DNA of 64,000 nt from Paraphaeosphaeria minitans (Eukaryota > Ascomycota > Dothideomycetes > Pleosporales > Didymosphaeriaceae), in NCBI GenBank assembly GCA_015832175.1, contig WJXW01000001.1, forward strand, positions 3,472,001-3,536,000. Reading direction: 5' to 3'. The notes below the pieces were generated by a model. That model saw nothing but the letters and a program-made list of their open reading frames with translations. It searched no databases and was not told the origin of the DNA. Positions 20,569-32,881 of this stretch are shown here, piece after piece (positions within the stretch are counted from its first letter, which is position 1; every line of letters starts with the position of its first letter). A program made the translations under genes and the position numbers.

Positions 20569-22220
20569 TTAGTGCGCCTTTGGAATGCTCTGACGCGCCA
20601 ACCACAACGCCACGCTCTCCCTCGCGGTCTCAGTTCCCCAAACACTGTCTGCACCCCCACGCTTCCATTCCTCGCCCGAGGCATCCTCACCGCCTCCACG
20701 CGCAGCATCGCCCATGATGACTTCGAGGTCGCGCTTTTGCGATGAGAACCAGCGCTTGACAAATGCGACAGGATCCGTTGCCATGCTGGTCCAGAAAGCG
20801 TGCTTGGCCTTTGATCTGCCGAGAGCGCTCATGAGGAGCACGATCTGGTCGTCGATGTTGTGGATCTGCTGGAGCGTCTCCGTGCTCTGTTTGGAGCGGA
20901 GAATGCTGTGGAGGAGTGGCTGGAGGGGATCGTCCAGTGCGACCTGCACGTCGTAGATAGTAGGCTCGGAGGGCTGCTTGCCAGACTCGGGAGATGGTGC
21001 GAGATACTCCTTGTCGACGCGGATGGTGTACTGCAGTTGCACAGGAGGGAGAGTGGTGAGGTGGGGCTTGATAAGCTGCGGGAGGCTGGGGAAGTAGAAG
21101 GAATCTGCGCCGCTGAAGAGGGCCTTCAGCTTGGAGTCGCAGGCGAACTTGCGCTCGTCGTCATCTTGCTGGAGGTTCTGCGAGCGGGCATACTCCCATA
21201 CGCCCATCAGGACGCCGGCACGATCCTCCTCGTCGGTGTCCAAGAGCTCGGCCATCGGCTTGCTCAGGCGGAATATCTCCGGGTTCTGGTGTCGCTGGAG
21301 ATTGATGGTAATGTTGATGTTCTCATCGCCCTTGCGCTCGAACTCAATCTGGCTGAACGGGTTGTCCTGCGGCTGGGCGCCCTCTGGCCGCTTCCATTCG
21401 ATCTGCGTGAAGTTGTCGGGCTGCAGGCTCTTGGCGCGGTCGAAGTCGATGGTCACGGACGTGAAGAACTGGGAGAAGGGCTTGAGTTTCTCCGCCGGGT
21501 CTGCTTCTTTCTCGCCCTCTGCGCCGTCGTCCTCCATCGCATCCGGGTCTTTCTCGTCCTCGTCCAGGCCCTCGTCGCTGTTCTCGTCAAGCAGGCGGCC
21601 CTGGATCTTGACGCGGTACGTCGCATTGGCGTCGCTCTCGAAGTCGAAGGCGTCGGCGTCCATGCTGCTGTTCTGCCAGGGCTGGTTTTGGGCGGTGTTG
21701 GATATCCAGATGCGCATGGTCCCGGTGCGGCCGCTGCGCGAGTGGTAGACGGAGTCGGAGGCCTCGAGCTTTTTGCGCATCATGGTCGCGTCGAGGGTGC
21801 GCTCGACGTCTCGCAGCTCCTTGTAGCGGGCGACAGCGTCGCCAATGCAGATGTCCTCGACACCCTCGGGCACGTTCTTGTTGGTGGGCGTCTTAGCCAT
21901 GCGACGTAGCCGGTCGCGCTTCGCCTGGTCGGCGCTCTGCTGCTGGATCAACTGGGCATTGTTGTGGTGCGACGGCGGCTGGGGCGGGTACTGTGCTGGA
22001 TGGGCGATAGGAGCTGGTTTGCGGAACATGTGCTCCAGGTCAGCCTTTCTGATCATGGTGGGCACAAGGCGCAGGGTGTGCGGGCAGCTGGGGGTGGGCG
22101 CAGTGCTGGTGCTGGTGCTGGCGCAGAAAGGTACGTACCGGGCCCTCGTCGTGCGGGCGGAGCGTGGTGTGCCGCTTGGGCAGCAGCGAGCGGGTAATTC
22201 CGCCCGTACTGCGGTTGCAT
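20569..22220 (-). CDS. SWI/SNF- or RSC-complex subunit, SWIB domain (Swp73/Rsc6 type)
   Basis: Orthologue of the Snf12/Rsc6/SMARCD (BAF60) family, a nuclear chromatin-remodelling subunit. The main exon (22056-20569) encodes 495 residues: basic Gln/Pro-rich start, conserved NVPEGVEDICIGDAVARYK block (about 55-75), coiled region, acidic stretch (SDEGLDEDEKDPDAMEDDGA), then a SWIB domain (FRLSKPMAELLDTDEEDRAG and following) and a C-terminal region with a helix-rich tail. A probable first exon starts at the ATG 22220 (MQPQYGRNYPLAAAQAAHHA) and ends near 22139-22133 at overlapping GTACGT/GTACCT donors; homologues of this type often begin MQPQY. The exact junction to the main exon (acceptor CCCCAG near 22085 is one option) is not settled. 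The antisense strand is open over 1 kb only through codon bias. Confidence 0.85.
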
Positions 22221-22820
22221 GGCTGCGCGTGCGATGGCAGATGCGATAGAATGGCCACGAGGATCAGTTCGCGATGCGCTCGCCGGTGAAAGACGATGGA
22301 GTCCAGCGCAGGGACGTGCTTTTCTGGAGACGCGTCTGTCGCAGCGCTGCAGGGCTGAACTGGGCGAATCACGCCCCTTCCCCCAGCCCCGCCATCGGCT
22401 GGCCTGCCTACCCCGCGACCGCGACCACCTGCAACACCTCGTCCATCACCTCGTCCATGTCCATACGGCGTTCAAGCAGAACAGGGACGCGCACCAACAG
22501 ACGCGGGTGGGTGCCGTGGCCGTCGACTAGAGCCCACTGCGCGAGCAATTCACCGTTTCGCTCCTTCCGATGATCCTTGGCCGAGCGCGACCACCTTCAA
22601 GTCCAGTGCATCACCTACTGTCCCAACATCATCTAGCGTCATTGATTGATTGATCAACGTCCATCTCATCGCCTCTTTCTTCAAGGCACGCATTTTCCTG
22701 CCAACTCATCATCTAAGTCGCGCGATAGAGAGTCGAGAAAGGGACGGAGCCGCGCTTACGTGCCCACTCGAGACGCATCGTCAATCGTTCGATTCGAGTA
22801 TACCTGGGACTTTGTGCACC
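22221..22820. promoter_or_regulatory. Divergent promoter region
   Basis: About 600 bp between the putative start of the SWIB-domain gene (minus) and the amidohydrolase (plus). No gene is seen; short CT-rich leaders occur near 22660-22700. No factor sites assigned. Confidence 0.35.
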
Positions 22821-24585
22821 ATGTCGACAGAAGGTGAATCGGCACAGGATGTGCAAAGCGCGCTATCAGTGCTGCCGCCTACACGGCCATGCCTTTCGGG
22901 ACACTTGGATAGAATCGCCGGCGTGCGTCTACCCGGAAAACCTCCATCGTCGCTGTGGGATGTATCCATCCAGGAAGGCAGAATATCTTCCATTGACCCA
23001 CACGATGGAAACAAGAGTGGGTTCCGCAATGTGGCCACCGAGACTGTCCACGGTAGCACCTTCGATGGATTCGATCGTTTGCTCGCACCGTCGCTCTGCC
23101 ACGCCCACGTCCACCTGGATAAATGCTTTCTCCTGCAAGACCGCAAGTACAGCGACCTACAGATTGAGAGCGGCGATTTCCGGGAAGCAATGGAGTTGAC
23201 CGAAAAGGCTAAAGCACGGTTTGACCAAGACGATCTCCTCCGGCGAGGACGCACGCTCATCGAAGAGAGCATATACCACGGTGTGACAGCCATGCGAGCG
23301 TTTGTGGAAGTAGATGGAGGTGTGCAGTTCGAGTGCGTTCTCGCTGGCTTGAAGTTAAAGGCCGAGTATAGAGATCTTTGCGACATTCAGCTGTGTGCCT
23401 TCGCGCAGCTGCCACTTTTTTCCAGAGAGGACGAAGGTGAACAGGTTCGAAAACTCATGAAAGTTGCTGCCACAATGGAAGGCATTGACGTACTAGGCAG
23501 CACGCCGTACGTTGAAGAAGACGCGGCAAAGCAAGAGGCAAATCTCCACTGGATCAGCTCATTGGCGCTGGCCAATGGTAAACACCTCGATCTGCATCTT
23601 GACTATTTTCTAGAGGAGCACAAGCATCCGTTGATCTGGTTGGCGCTGGAAACCATCCAAGGATACAAGTGGATAGAAAACCAAGGCAAGCACATCACAC
23701 TGGGCCACTGCACTCGCCTTACAAGATTCAATGACGAGGAATGGACGGCATTAAGACAGAGCATTGGCAATTTACCAGTGTCTTTCGTCGGGCTTCCGAC
23801 GTCCGATCTATTCATGATGAGAACTCGCGAAACCTGCGTGGCACATTGCCGATTGTTGAGATGATCCAGCGTCACGGTTTGGAGGCTGCGATCGCCATTA
23901 ATAATGTCGGGTACAATCCCCATGTTCAAATACAGATAGGCGCGACAGTAAGCTAATGCTTCCAGCAACGCGTTTACGCCGCAAGGGAACTGTGATCCAC
24001 TTAGTATCGCGAGCCTCGGAGTGGGAATCTACCAAGCCGGCACAAAGCAGGATACCGAGATACTCTATGTAAGTCGCCGTCTCCCCCATGTGTAGGCAAA
24101 CGTCCGAATTTCTCATAAGACGCTCCCGGTGGCTGACATGAAAACGTGGACCTTCCTGAGCGCACCTAATCCTGTCGTAACTCACTCCCAACTATAATCC
24201 AATAACCTGGCGTGGGCATTGACTGGAGAGATCAGCGACAGGAGGGTCCCATTCTTATGGTCGCCCATTGTAGCTCAAAACGCCCGTGATCCAAACCATC
24301 CCGAAGTCGTATACAGGTCACCTGAGACGTGGCTGCCCGGCGTTTGTCCTGGCAGATTGGGAGTTGCAACTGACTGCAATGTAGGAAGCCGTCTCGAACA
24401 GAGCGAGGACAGCCATTGGCTGCGAGTCTACGCCGCTCGGTCTACCTATCGGAGAACCTGCAGATTTCGTGCTCTTTAACAGGCTAAGTGACGGGCGGTG
24501 TAGGAAGAGCATATCAGAAGTGGTGTATGATGCAGGTCCCATCAGGGCGACAATTCGACGTGGCAGATGGACTGGGAAAACGTAA
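22821..24585 (+). CDS. Cytosine-deaminase-type amidohydrolase, frameshifted
   Basis: Metal-dependent amidohydrolase resembling fungal cytosine deaminase-like/N-isopropylammelide-type enzymes. The frame from ATG 22821 carries the metal motif HAHVHLDKC, HLDYFLEE and LGHCTRL, then PTSDLFMM at 23796-23819. Immediately after, homology-like sequence continues only in another frame (NLRGTLPIVEMIQRHGLEAA, to 23910), so a 1-nt loss or 2-nt gain lies near 23817-23825. Intron 23911-23965 (55 nt) joins ...INNVG to NAFTPQGNCDP. Exon 23966-24068 ends ...TEILY; a 316-nt intron (24069-24384, GTAAGT...GTAG) leads to the last exon 24385-24585 (EAVSNRARTAIG ... PADFVLF). Apart from the shift everything is intact (about 464 residues), so it is either a recent pseudogene, an allele, or a sequence error. 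Confidence 0.75.
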
Positions 24586-25011
24586 GCAGTTCAAACGGTA
24601 GTATCATGTGGCTGTGAAGAGTTATGTGGCAACAGTAATTCGAAAAGATGAGATGTGTGAGCAGCGGTCGTACCTAGCTGTGCCGCGCTCGTGCCGCTTT
24701 TGTGCAGCTGTCCTAGTACTTCCCATGCAGTGCAACAAACACGCGGCCACCAGTCTTCGCATGCCTTTCCAATACCCAATTCTCTCATACGAGCAGGTAT
24801 TGTCGACTTCGGGTTCTGACCGCTTCTCCAAATTCCATTGGTGGGTCCAGGCCATACTCACACGCTTCTCCCTTCACTTGACGACTGCCAAGGCCCGCTA
24901 TAAATCACATCCCCACCCCAATCACCACTCGTTCCCAGCTCGCAGTCACAATTAGAAACCTCGACCTATCGTGCCAATTGCAACGAATCAGCCGCGGCTG
25001 CACGGTGCGCC
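24586..25011. other. Intergenic / promoter of the zinc-finger-like gene
   Basis: No gene seen. A CTATAAAT TATA-like motif lies near 24898, about 115 bp before the next ATG. Confidence 0.4.
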
Positions 25012-27338
25012 ATGGATTCTCCTACAGTCGGTGCTCCCAGGTAAGCATGATGGTAGTTTGCTTTTGCAACACAATATACTGACGCCTGATCCAATCAAGC
25101 CCGCCTCAAACGCCTCTCAAAAAGAGTGATTCCGTGGCAGTCTCGCCGAAATCGATTGCGCTAACCCGGCACTCCCCACCTGCACAAGACCATGCAACTG
25201 AGATTGAGGCCGGCGCGCACGGCCACTCAAGCGAGAGCCTTGCCAACCTCTCTTTCAATTTCTTAGTTAAGGTTCAGGTATGATGACGCCCCTGTTAAAC
25301 CTTAAGATTGTTGCTCATGAAACATAGCAAGTCTTTGGCCAGCATTCGGATGAGTGGAAGATGATCAACCGTGCCCTCCTTCAATTCAAACACGGGGCCA
25401 TGAGCAAGAAGGAAGCTCGCCACATTATGACGCAAGTCCTGAACGACAACGACATGCTCAGTCATGACTTGCTCGATATCATGAACCACCCCGACACCGA
25501 TTGGGCACCAGAGGACTGGTTTCAGCCCATCGTTCCTCCTGGGTCTCTACCGTCGTTCAACCCCACTTCGCCCGATTTCCTTGAGCCATCACATGAACCC
25601 AATATCCCTCGTCTGCCATCCATGCTCCAGGCCTTGGGTGGCAACTCAAACGCATCTCTGTCGCAACCATCAGCCAATCCCACCATTCTTCGGTCGCCAT
25701 CGATGCCTTACGCCGCTCGCAGCATGATACCGACTTCGTACCATGGCGGTCAAGAGCAGTCAGATTCGCTTGATTCAGCATTTGGAGGCTACTCTGGACA
25801 TGGTGCCCAACAAGAGCAGTTCACGCCACACTCTCAAGACTTACACATTAGCTGGATCTCTGATTCTTCCGTGCCTAATAGTCTGTCGTCCCCCGGTATT
25901 CCGATGGCAAACTCAATACCTCTCTCGCAACATCATCTATCACGATCCTGGCATCATGACCCGACTTTGGCACCGGCGAGGGATGTCCACCGTGAGATGG
26001 GCATGGTTCCACATGTACAGACATACAACCGGAACGAGCCGCAATCCTCAGCCGCATACACCGCTGGGCTCTATCAGCAATATCCACAACGCCACCAATG
26101 GCAGAGCGCTCATTATATGGGCGGCTGGGCCAACGACGATCTTTGGCAACATGAGCATGAGCATGAGCATGAGTACAACCAGGCATCACACATGTCCCCT
26201 AGCCTTCACAATCAAGCTATTTCACAATTATCTTCAGGACAGCTAAGCTCGAATGCATCAACTTCCATGATCGCAACACCAGCAGCGAGTATGGCGAACG
26301 TTCCTGGACCATTCCGGAACGAGCTGCATAGAGGCGAAGCTGGGCAAGTAGAGACTGAGCAAAACATCAACACGTATGAGTCGCACAAAGATGCAACTAC
26401 AAACAACAAGGGATCACGTACCGGGCTATCCAGAGAGAACGAAGCAAAACGATCTGCAGTCCAGTCAACCCCTAAAATCCAAGGCGGATTTATTCACGCA
26501 ATCTGTGGACGGGATTTCCATTCTAGAAGCGCAGTCAGAAAGCATCACTGGGGTCCTAAGGCTGGAGACTTGGCGACTACTCGAGGCTGTTGGGTCAAGA
26601 ATAAAAAACCAGACGTTGCTTGGTATGTGGCACGATGAGCGCGACAAGCTTATAACTAACATTGACAGGGACGCGCATCCCAGCTGCAAAACAGGATCTA
26701 CTCGTTCGAGCACGAGCAACCGCCAGTCGATTGTCACCGATGACGCCAATTCCATAACATTAAGCCCCGAGTCAAACGCAGCGGAAACACCGAGCATGGT
26801 GTTTGGGCGCCCGACGGCCCAGCAATTCCATGACACCCCTGCTCATGGTCTCAATACTCTTGTATCTGCTGCCTCCTTTGCCGAGAGGATCGACGCACCG
26901 AAGCCACAAGAGGGCCGAAACGACTCCGTCGTAGCTCAACTGAATGTACAAGGTGCTATTGCCGAACGCAGTGGTAGGACGCTACCGCCTTGGTCTACTC
27001 CAACCGGGTTTGGAACCGCACTCACAGGAATCAGCCCGTACAGGCAGATGCAGGCGGCTGCCGCTTCCTTGGGCACCACTCTTAGTCCGTCGAATCGGAT
27101 CCCCACGACCATGATGTTGCCATCTCAGCATTTCGAGGGTTTGGTTTCCTCTGAAGGCCAGATTAGCCACGCTCAGACTGTCCAGGAAGACGACGTCGAA
27201 CCCACGGTGGATCTTAACGTGAGCAAGAAGCGGCAGCATGCTACCAGCAAGAAGACAAGCGTGTCCAAGCGCGTGAAGAAGCAGCCAGAGTCACGGTCTT
27301 CAAGCCCGGATCGGAAGAAGGGGGAGGTACAAAAGTAG
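25012..27338 (+). CDS. Hypothetical protein with degenerate C2H2-like zinc finger
   Basis: Four exons: 25012-25040, 25100-25277, 25328-26622 and 26669-27338 (introns 59, 50 and 46 nt), giving 723 residues. Most of the protein is low-complexity, rich in Ser, Pro, Gln, His and Asn, as in fungal transcription factors; one His-Glu run is encoded by GAGCAT repeats near 26155. Around residues 450-500 a compact block (AICGRDFHSRSAVRKHHWGP ... RGCWV ... WDAHPSC) has paired His and several Cys resembling a fungal C2H2 finger, but the usual first Cys pair is reduced to one. The last intron falls inside it. The C-terminus is Lys-rich (SKKRQHATSKKTSVSKRVKK), a likely nuclear-localisation signal. DNA binding is inference. 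Confidence 0.8.
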
Positions 27339-28681
27339 AACTCCGAGTACGCCACTGTACTCCAGTGCGAATGGTGCAGCGGCCAGAACAAGCCAAGTCT
27401 CGTCTGTTGGGCATAGGAGGCTGTCCAACAGCACCGACTGTAGTTCCAAGGTTTCCTTTGCGTCTATGGTGTCCAAGGTCATGTATCGATGTGTGTGAAT
27501 TTCTGCTAGGTGGAGTTGAAGGACTGGCTAGGGCGACCATGTCCATTACAGTTTTCTCTGTTGCCCAGGTTCCCCGGTGTTGATTTGGGTCACGTGTCTA
27601 TTCAGGCGTTCAAAACGGACATATACCCAAGGTCGTCTGTACAGATACTCATCTCCGAGGCGGATTGCATGGGGCATGGTAGTATAGACACACAAGTGCG
27701 ATTGTCGACGATGGAATTACTGAATGAACCTCACGGTATCGATACTAAGAAAGCACTCTTCACGGGTTCGTAAGGATAAAAACAATTGTATACCACAAAG
27801 GTCAATGTCTGTATATCCACAAGAAGGCGTGTTTTGTTCCCAGCATCTACATACGCCACCAATGCAAGCTTCCCCCGCCCACTCCTCGGCGAAAACAAGC
27901 TTCACACAGCAAAAGGCGGGTCGACGCACAAGCCGCAGTCGGCTCCCATGGCGCGCATCTCCACATTTGCAATCAACCGACCCTGTCGACGACTGTCATC
28001 AGGCTGCAGGCGTGGTAATCATCCTCCAATCGGAGGACGGTCTGTTGGTGTGCCGGATGCGTACCTATGCGCGACTTGCGTGCATGCTGGGACAGGGGAG
28101 AGCTCGGAGCTCAAGCTTCTGGAAGAGGGAGCGTCAGACGCGGTAGCACTCGACGCGATGTGGTAGGTAGGTACGTGAATCGAGGGCGTACATGATGGAG
28201 AGCAGAGCGTACCACGAGCGAAAGCAAAGGAGAGGAATTGACCCTTTATGGCAATGCGCCCGCCCGCCCGCCGCGCAGGTAGGTAGTGTGTCATGACTGG
28301 GCAAGGCGCGAGTCATCCTACCGTAGGCAAACTACTTACCGTACCCCATGCGGGGAAATGAGAGCTAGCTACCTTACCTACCTACCTAACCTCACCTCGG
28401 TAGCTTGGTGCGTCCTGCGTCGAAGCTCGAACCCCCGGTAAAAGACGAGGCAGGGCCTCTGCAGCTGCGTTACCCGCCGGTGGTCCACAGGTCGAATCGC
28501 TAGGGACAATGGGAACAAGTAGGTACCTACCGTACCAGGCCGTGGGATCGGGATCTGCGTGTGTAGGTAGGTATAAAGCCGTGGCGCGCCTCTTTCTCTC
28601 CGTATCACCGCTCCCTCCTGCCTCTGCGCCCATCAATTGAGACAATCCTGGTCTCCCTTAGGTCAATTGAGACTATCCAGC
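27339..28681. other. Intergenic region with GGTAGGTA motifs
   Basis: No gene seen in 1.3 kb. From 28155 to 28575 the motif GGTAGGTA or its complement TACCTACC occurs at least five times (near 28163, 28275, 28375, 28520 and 28563). The last is followed by GTATAAAG, a TATA-like box about 110 bp before the aldose epimerase start. Confidence 0.5.
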
Positions 28682-30076
28682 ATGATGTGGACTTCTGCTG
28701 TGCTCCCGCTCTTTGCAGCGACTGCTCTCGCCAAGTACACCACGGCTCCACCCTCGCAGAACGAGACCACCGGCCCCGATGCAGACGCCAAGTACGAGAT
28801 CTCGGCCGAGGGCATTCGTGCCCACTTCATTCCGTACGGCGCGTCCATCTCGAACCTGTTCATCAACGACACCAACGGCATTGAGCGCGACATCGTGCTC
28901 GGCTTCGATAACGCAAGCCACTACTCGGTCGACCCCTTCCACCCTCATCTGGGAAGTGTGCCTGGTATGTTTGCTCCGAAGACATTCGCAGTTGGGTGAG
29001 AGCTAAGGGACACCAGGGCGCTATGCCAACCGCATCAAGAACTCGACCTTCACTATCGATGGCGTCGACTACCACATCGATGCCAACGAGAACGGCGGTG
29101 CTGATACCCTGCACGGTGGATCAGATGGCTGGGACTACGTGAGTCAATACTGGGCGAACATGCTGAACGACACTGACCGGCCTGCAGCGCAACTTCACCG
29201 TTGTCGCGCACACTGCCGACTCCATCACCTTCTCTATCGTCGATCCTGATGGCAAGGAGGGTTTCCCTGGAGAGGTTGTGAGCTACATCACCTACACAGT
29301 GACGGCCTTCACATGGCACATCAAGATGGTGGCTCTGGCGACGACCAAGAAGACACCCATCATGCTGAGCTCCCATGTAAGCGCACTACTCACTTGAATT
29401 GGAGCACCATAAGCTGACCAAATAGACCTACTGGAACTTGGATGGCTTCGCAAACCCCGACACTGCTACAACCGACAACCACACGCTCCATTTGCCTTAC
29501 TCTGGCCAGCGTATCGGTGTCGACAACATCCTCATCCCCGATGGCACCATCCTCCCCAACGAGAAGTACTCGGTGAATGATTTCTGGTCATCGCCCAAGC
29601 AGCTCGGCGCGAACTATTCTTCTCCCGAGATCAAGAACAACTGCGGCTTCGGCTGTGTCGGTTACGACAACGCCTGGCTCGTCAACCGCGACCAGAACGG
29701 CCCATACGACGGGCGCACTTCTGGCCCGGTCGCCACCATTTCTAGCAACTTCACAGGTATCCAAATCGACATCTTCACCGACCAGGATGCGTTCCAGGTG
29801 TACAGCTGCCCTGGCCAGAACGGTACGTTGTCACATCCGTCGTCCTATTGGAAGCAATTACTGACAGCACCGCTAGGCTCCCTCCCCATCAAGTCCACCC
29901 AAGGTTACGAGGGTCGCCCACGTGTCGTCGAGAAGTACGGCTGCGTCGTCATGGAGGTCGAGGACTGGATCGACGCCATCAACCACCCTGAGTGGCAGCG
30001 CGAGAAGAAGCAGATCTTCGGCCCCGGGGATGACCCATACGTCCTCGAGGCGAAGTACGTCTTCTCGGTGAACTAA
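28682..30076 (+). CDS. Secreted aldose 1-epimerase (mutarotase)
   Basis: Interconverts alpha and beta anomers of hexoses such as galactose and glucose. Five exons: 28682-28964, 29017-29138, 29188-29376, 29426-29822 and 29877-30076; introns of 49-54 nt. The last intron (54 nt) has no stop and keeps frame, so retained-intron protein is possible. The product has 396 residues with a signal peptide (WTSAVLPLFAATALA), hence extracellular or cell-wall localisation, and N-glycosylation sequons. Family marks: HLGSVPGRYANRIKN, the HGGSDGWDY catalytic-His region, FTWHIKM, and an acidic ME(V)ED near the C-terminus as probable base. Not adjacent to other galactose genes. Confidence 0.9.
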
Positions 30077-31150
30077 GTAAAGACATCCAAGACTGGCCCC
30101 GTGTAGAGGATCGGATAGCTGGGAGTGATGATGAATAATGTCAATGCACAACTTCAAATGCCTCACCCTTCGCTGTGCACTCGCCTCTTGTGTCTTTGAT
30201 TCCCGGGTTCAATCGTCGGCAATGTGATATGGATGGTCTTCCTCAGTCGCCATGTCGAGCCAACTTGTCGAGGGCGTCATCATTAAATTCTTCAATAATA
30301 GGTGATGTAATAGACACTCTTACCTTACAAGGTAGCGAAAGGGCTTCAACGTGGCAATTCTCTATAACAGACGAACTAAATTCCACAGGCAGAAAATCTA
30401 ACACTTCTGGATGTCCTTTCCAACGGGGTTGAACATAGCTCTCGTCCTAGGCCGTCTTTCCGTGTTGCTCGACTAGTATTCGAGCGCTTCCATAGGTATT
30501 TCTACATCGTGCATTCGACGCGCCGTGAGACGCGGTGCGATGGGTACATGTCGGCCACCGCTGCGGACCGTTCCAAGTCCTGTGGGAGACGTCTTGAACT
30601 ACCCATGTTCGTGTACAGAAGCGGAGTACGGTAGGTAGGTATGCTAACAAGGGGTGCAGACATGAGGAAAGGGCCAGAACATGGCGGCTTTGGTATGTTT
30701 GGCTGATCCGGGCAATTCAGAATCGCATTCTGTGGCTGCTGCGAGTGACCTGCCTACGTCAAACCGACTCCCATCCTCCCCATATCTCATTAATACCAGA
30801 CTCCACCCGGTGCCCCGAAAAGCTCCTTTACGAACAGCTTGGACGGACAAGCCGTAGGTAGCCTGCCTCCAACGCTCGCGAACACGAGCAGCGACCGTCG
30901 CAGCGCCCAAGTAGGCACAACCTCCGACCCCAGATTCCTTGCCCCTAGGCGAGCTTGGAAACAGGAAAGTGGCCCGTGCAAGTGTATGATCGCTTTCCCT
31001 TTCCAGCCGGCGCACCGAGGCCAACGCGCAGTCGCATCAATCACATGAAGTGCGGGTCATCGGGTTGATGGCGATAACAAGCGTCTCGATTCCCGTTTCC
31101 CCTCTTCAACGTCGATGCGACAAGAGACGCTGCGCGAGTCGTGAATCAGA
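30077..31150. other. Intergenic region
   Basis: No supportable gene on either strand in about 1.1 kb. One GGTAGGTAGG motif lies near 30630. The 120 bp before the next ATG include CCCCTCTTC-type pyrimidine tracts. Confidence 0.5.
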
Positions 31151-32881
31151 ATGGACGACGCTGCGCACAGGAACAGCGACGGAAGCAACGGCAAAGATGG
31201 GGCGTCGTATCGCGAGCACATTCCGGAGGTGGAGCCAGCGCGCAACGGGGAATCGAGCTCGACGCAAAGAGGGGGAGATGTAGTAGAGGAGAGCGAGCCA
31301 GCGACACACGAGGGCGCGAGGAGGTGGTGGAAGCGTGGCCCGAGGGGGCCCTACAGCCGTGCGCATTTCAAAGTGTACAAGAGGAGGTGGTTTGGGCTGG
31401 GGCAGCTGGTCTTGTTAAACATTGTGGTTTCTTGGGATGTAAGATGCGAGGCTCCGTACCTACCGTACCTAGGCGAGGCTGAGAGCTAAATGGTTTTCAG
31501 TGGTTAACCTTCGCGCCGGTGTCCACCAAGGCCGCGGACTACTTCAGGGTCAATGAAAGTTCTATAAACTGGTTGAGCACGGCGTTTCTCTTCAGTTTTG
31601 TGGCTATCAGCCCGTACGTTGTCTACTGTTGTACGCATGACTTGGTTCCGACTGACGACCAAACAGGTGTACGATATGGACACTCAACCGCAGCCCAAAG
31701 CAAAGCATCGTTGTCGCGAGCGTGCTTCTGCTCGTAGGAAACTGGATCCGCTATGCAGGTACCAAGGCTGATCGTGGTATCTTTGGGCTCGTCATGTTTG
31801 GCCAGATCTTGACTGGACTGGCGCAACCGTTCGTGCTTGCGGCCCCTACCCGCTACTCCGACCTATGGTTCACCGAGTCTGGACGTGTTAGCGCCACAGC
31901 CGTAGCCTCACTGGCGAACCCCTTTGGCGGCGCTGTAAGTTATTACTGCCCAAGAATCACCGCTGTGAGACTAATAGCATACAGCTCGCCCAGCTGATCA
32001 ACCCGTCCCTTGGCTCCATACCCGACATCGTTCTTTATGTGTCCATCATCTCGACGGTGGCCACTATCCCCTCGCTTTTCATCCCAGCCAAACCCCCAAC
32101 CCCACCCTCGGCCTCGTCAGAAGTGCCAAAGGTGGCCCTCGGACCGTCTCTAAAGGCATGCTTGCGCTCTCCGCCTTTCTACATCGTCTTCATCACCTTC
32201 TCCGTTTACGTGGGATCCTTCAACTCCTTCTCCTCGCTCCTCAACCAGATGCTCTACCCCTATGCCTACTCGGAAGATGAGGCTGGCATCTGCGGCGCCA
32301 TTCTCATCGTCGTGGGACTCGTGACCGCAGCCATCACATCGCCCATCTTCGACCGTACGCATGCCTACCTAACGGGCATCAAAATTTTGTGCACACTGAT
32401 CGCGATCGGATATCTAGCTCTGATCTGGGCGCCTCAAACAAGAGGCCTGGTTGCTCCGTACGTCCTCGCTGCAATCGAAGGCGCAGCCTCCTTCTCCCTC
32501 TTACCTATCGCTCTCGAATACCTAGTTGAGATTACTTTCCCTGCTTCGCCCGAAGTCAGTTCCACCGTCTGCTGGGCAGGCGGTCAGCTGTTTGGCGGCA
32601 TCTTCATTGTCGTCATGAACGCGTTGAAGAACCAGCGACCTGTAGATCTCGCGAAGATCAGGGAGAGGGGCAGAGGTGCTGGGGGCGATGCGAGGCCGCC
32701 GGGCCACATGTTCAGGGCGCTTGTCTTCCAAGGAGCGCTTGCTTTGGCGGTGCTGCCGTTGCCGTTGATGCTGGGCGTCAAACGGCTGGGGTTGGCGCAT
32801 GGAGAGGGGAGGCTGAGGGTGGATGAGCACAGGAACTCTAGGGAAGGGGATGGAGAAGGGGAAGACGAAGAGGGAGCTTGA
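31151..32881 (+). CDS. Major facilitator superfamily transporter (FLVCR-like)
   Basis: Integral membrane transporter. Four exons: 31151-31438, 31501-31613, 31667-31934 and 31985-32881 (introns 62, 53 and 50 nt), giving 521 residues. A ~70-residue polar N-terminus (MDDAAHRNSDGSNGKDGA...) precedes KVYKRRWFGLGQLVLLNIVV, the first helix. Further helices follow, including LAQPFVLAAPTRYSDLWF. A central cytosolic loop (PAKPPTPPSASSEVPK) splits the two six-helix halves, and a charged acidic tail ends the protein. The pattern RRW-(F/L) plus WLTFAPVS and the NP-F-G-A motif after helix 4 resemble the FLVCR/DIRC2 group of haem, choline or metabolite carriers; fungal members lack an assigned substrate. 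Intron phases rejoin helices precisely. Confidence 0.85.

Noticed and set aside
20860..21909. 349-codon plus-strand frame antisense to the SWIB-domain gene
   Set aside because: Product is a Val/Leu/Gly-rich artefact of GC-biased antisense codons; the minus strand carries the conserved protein.
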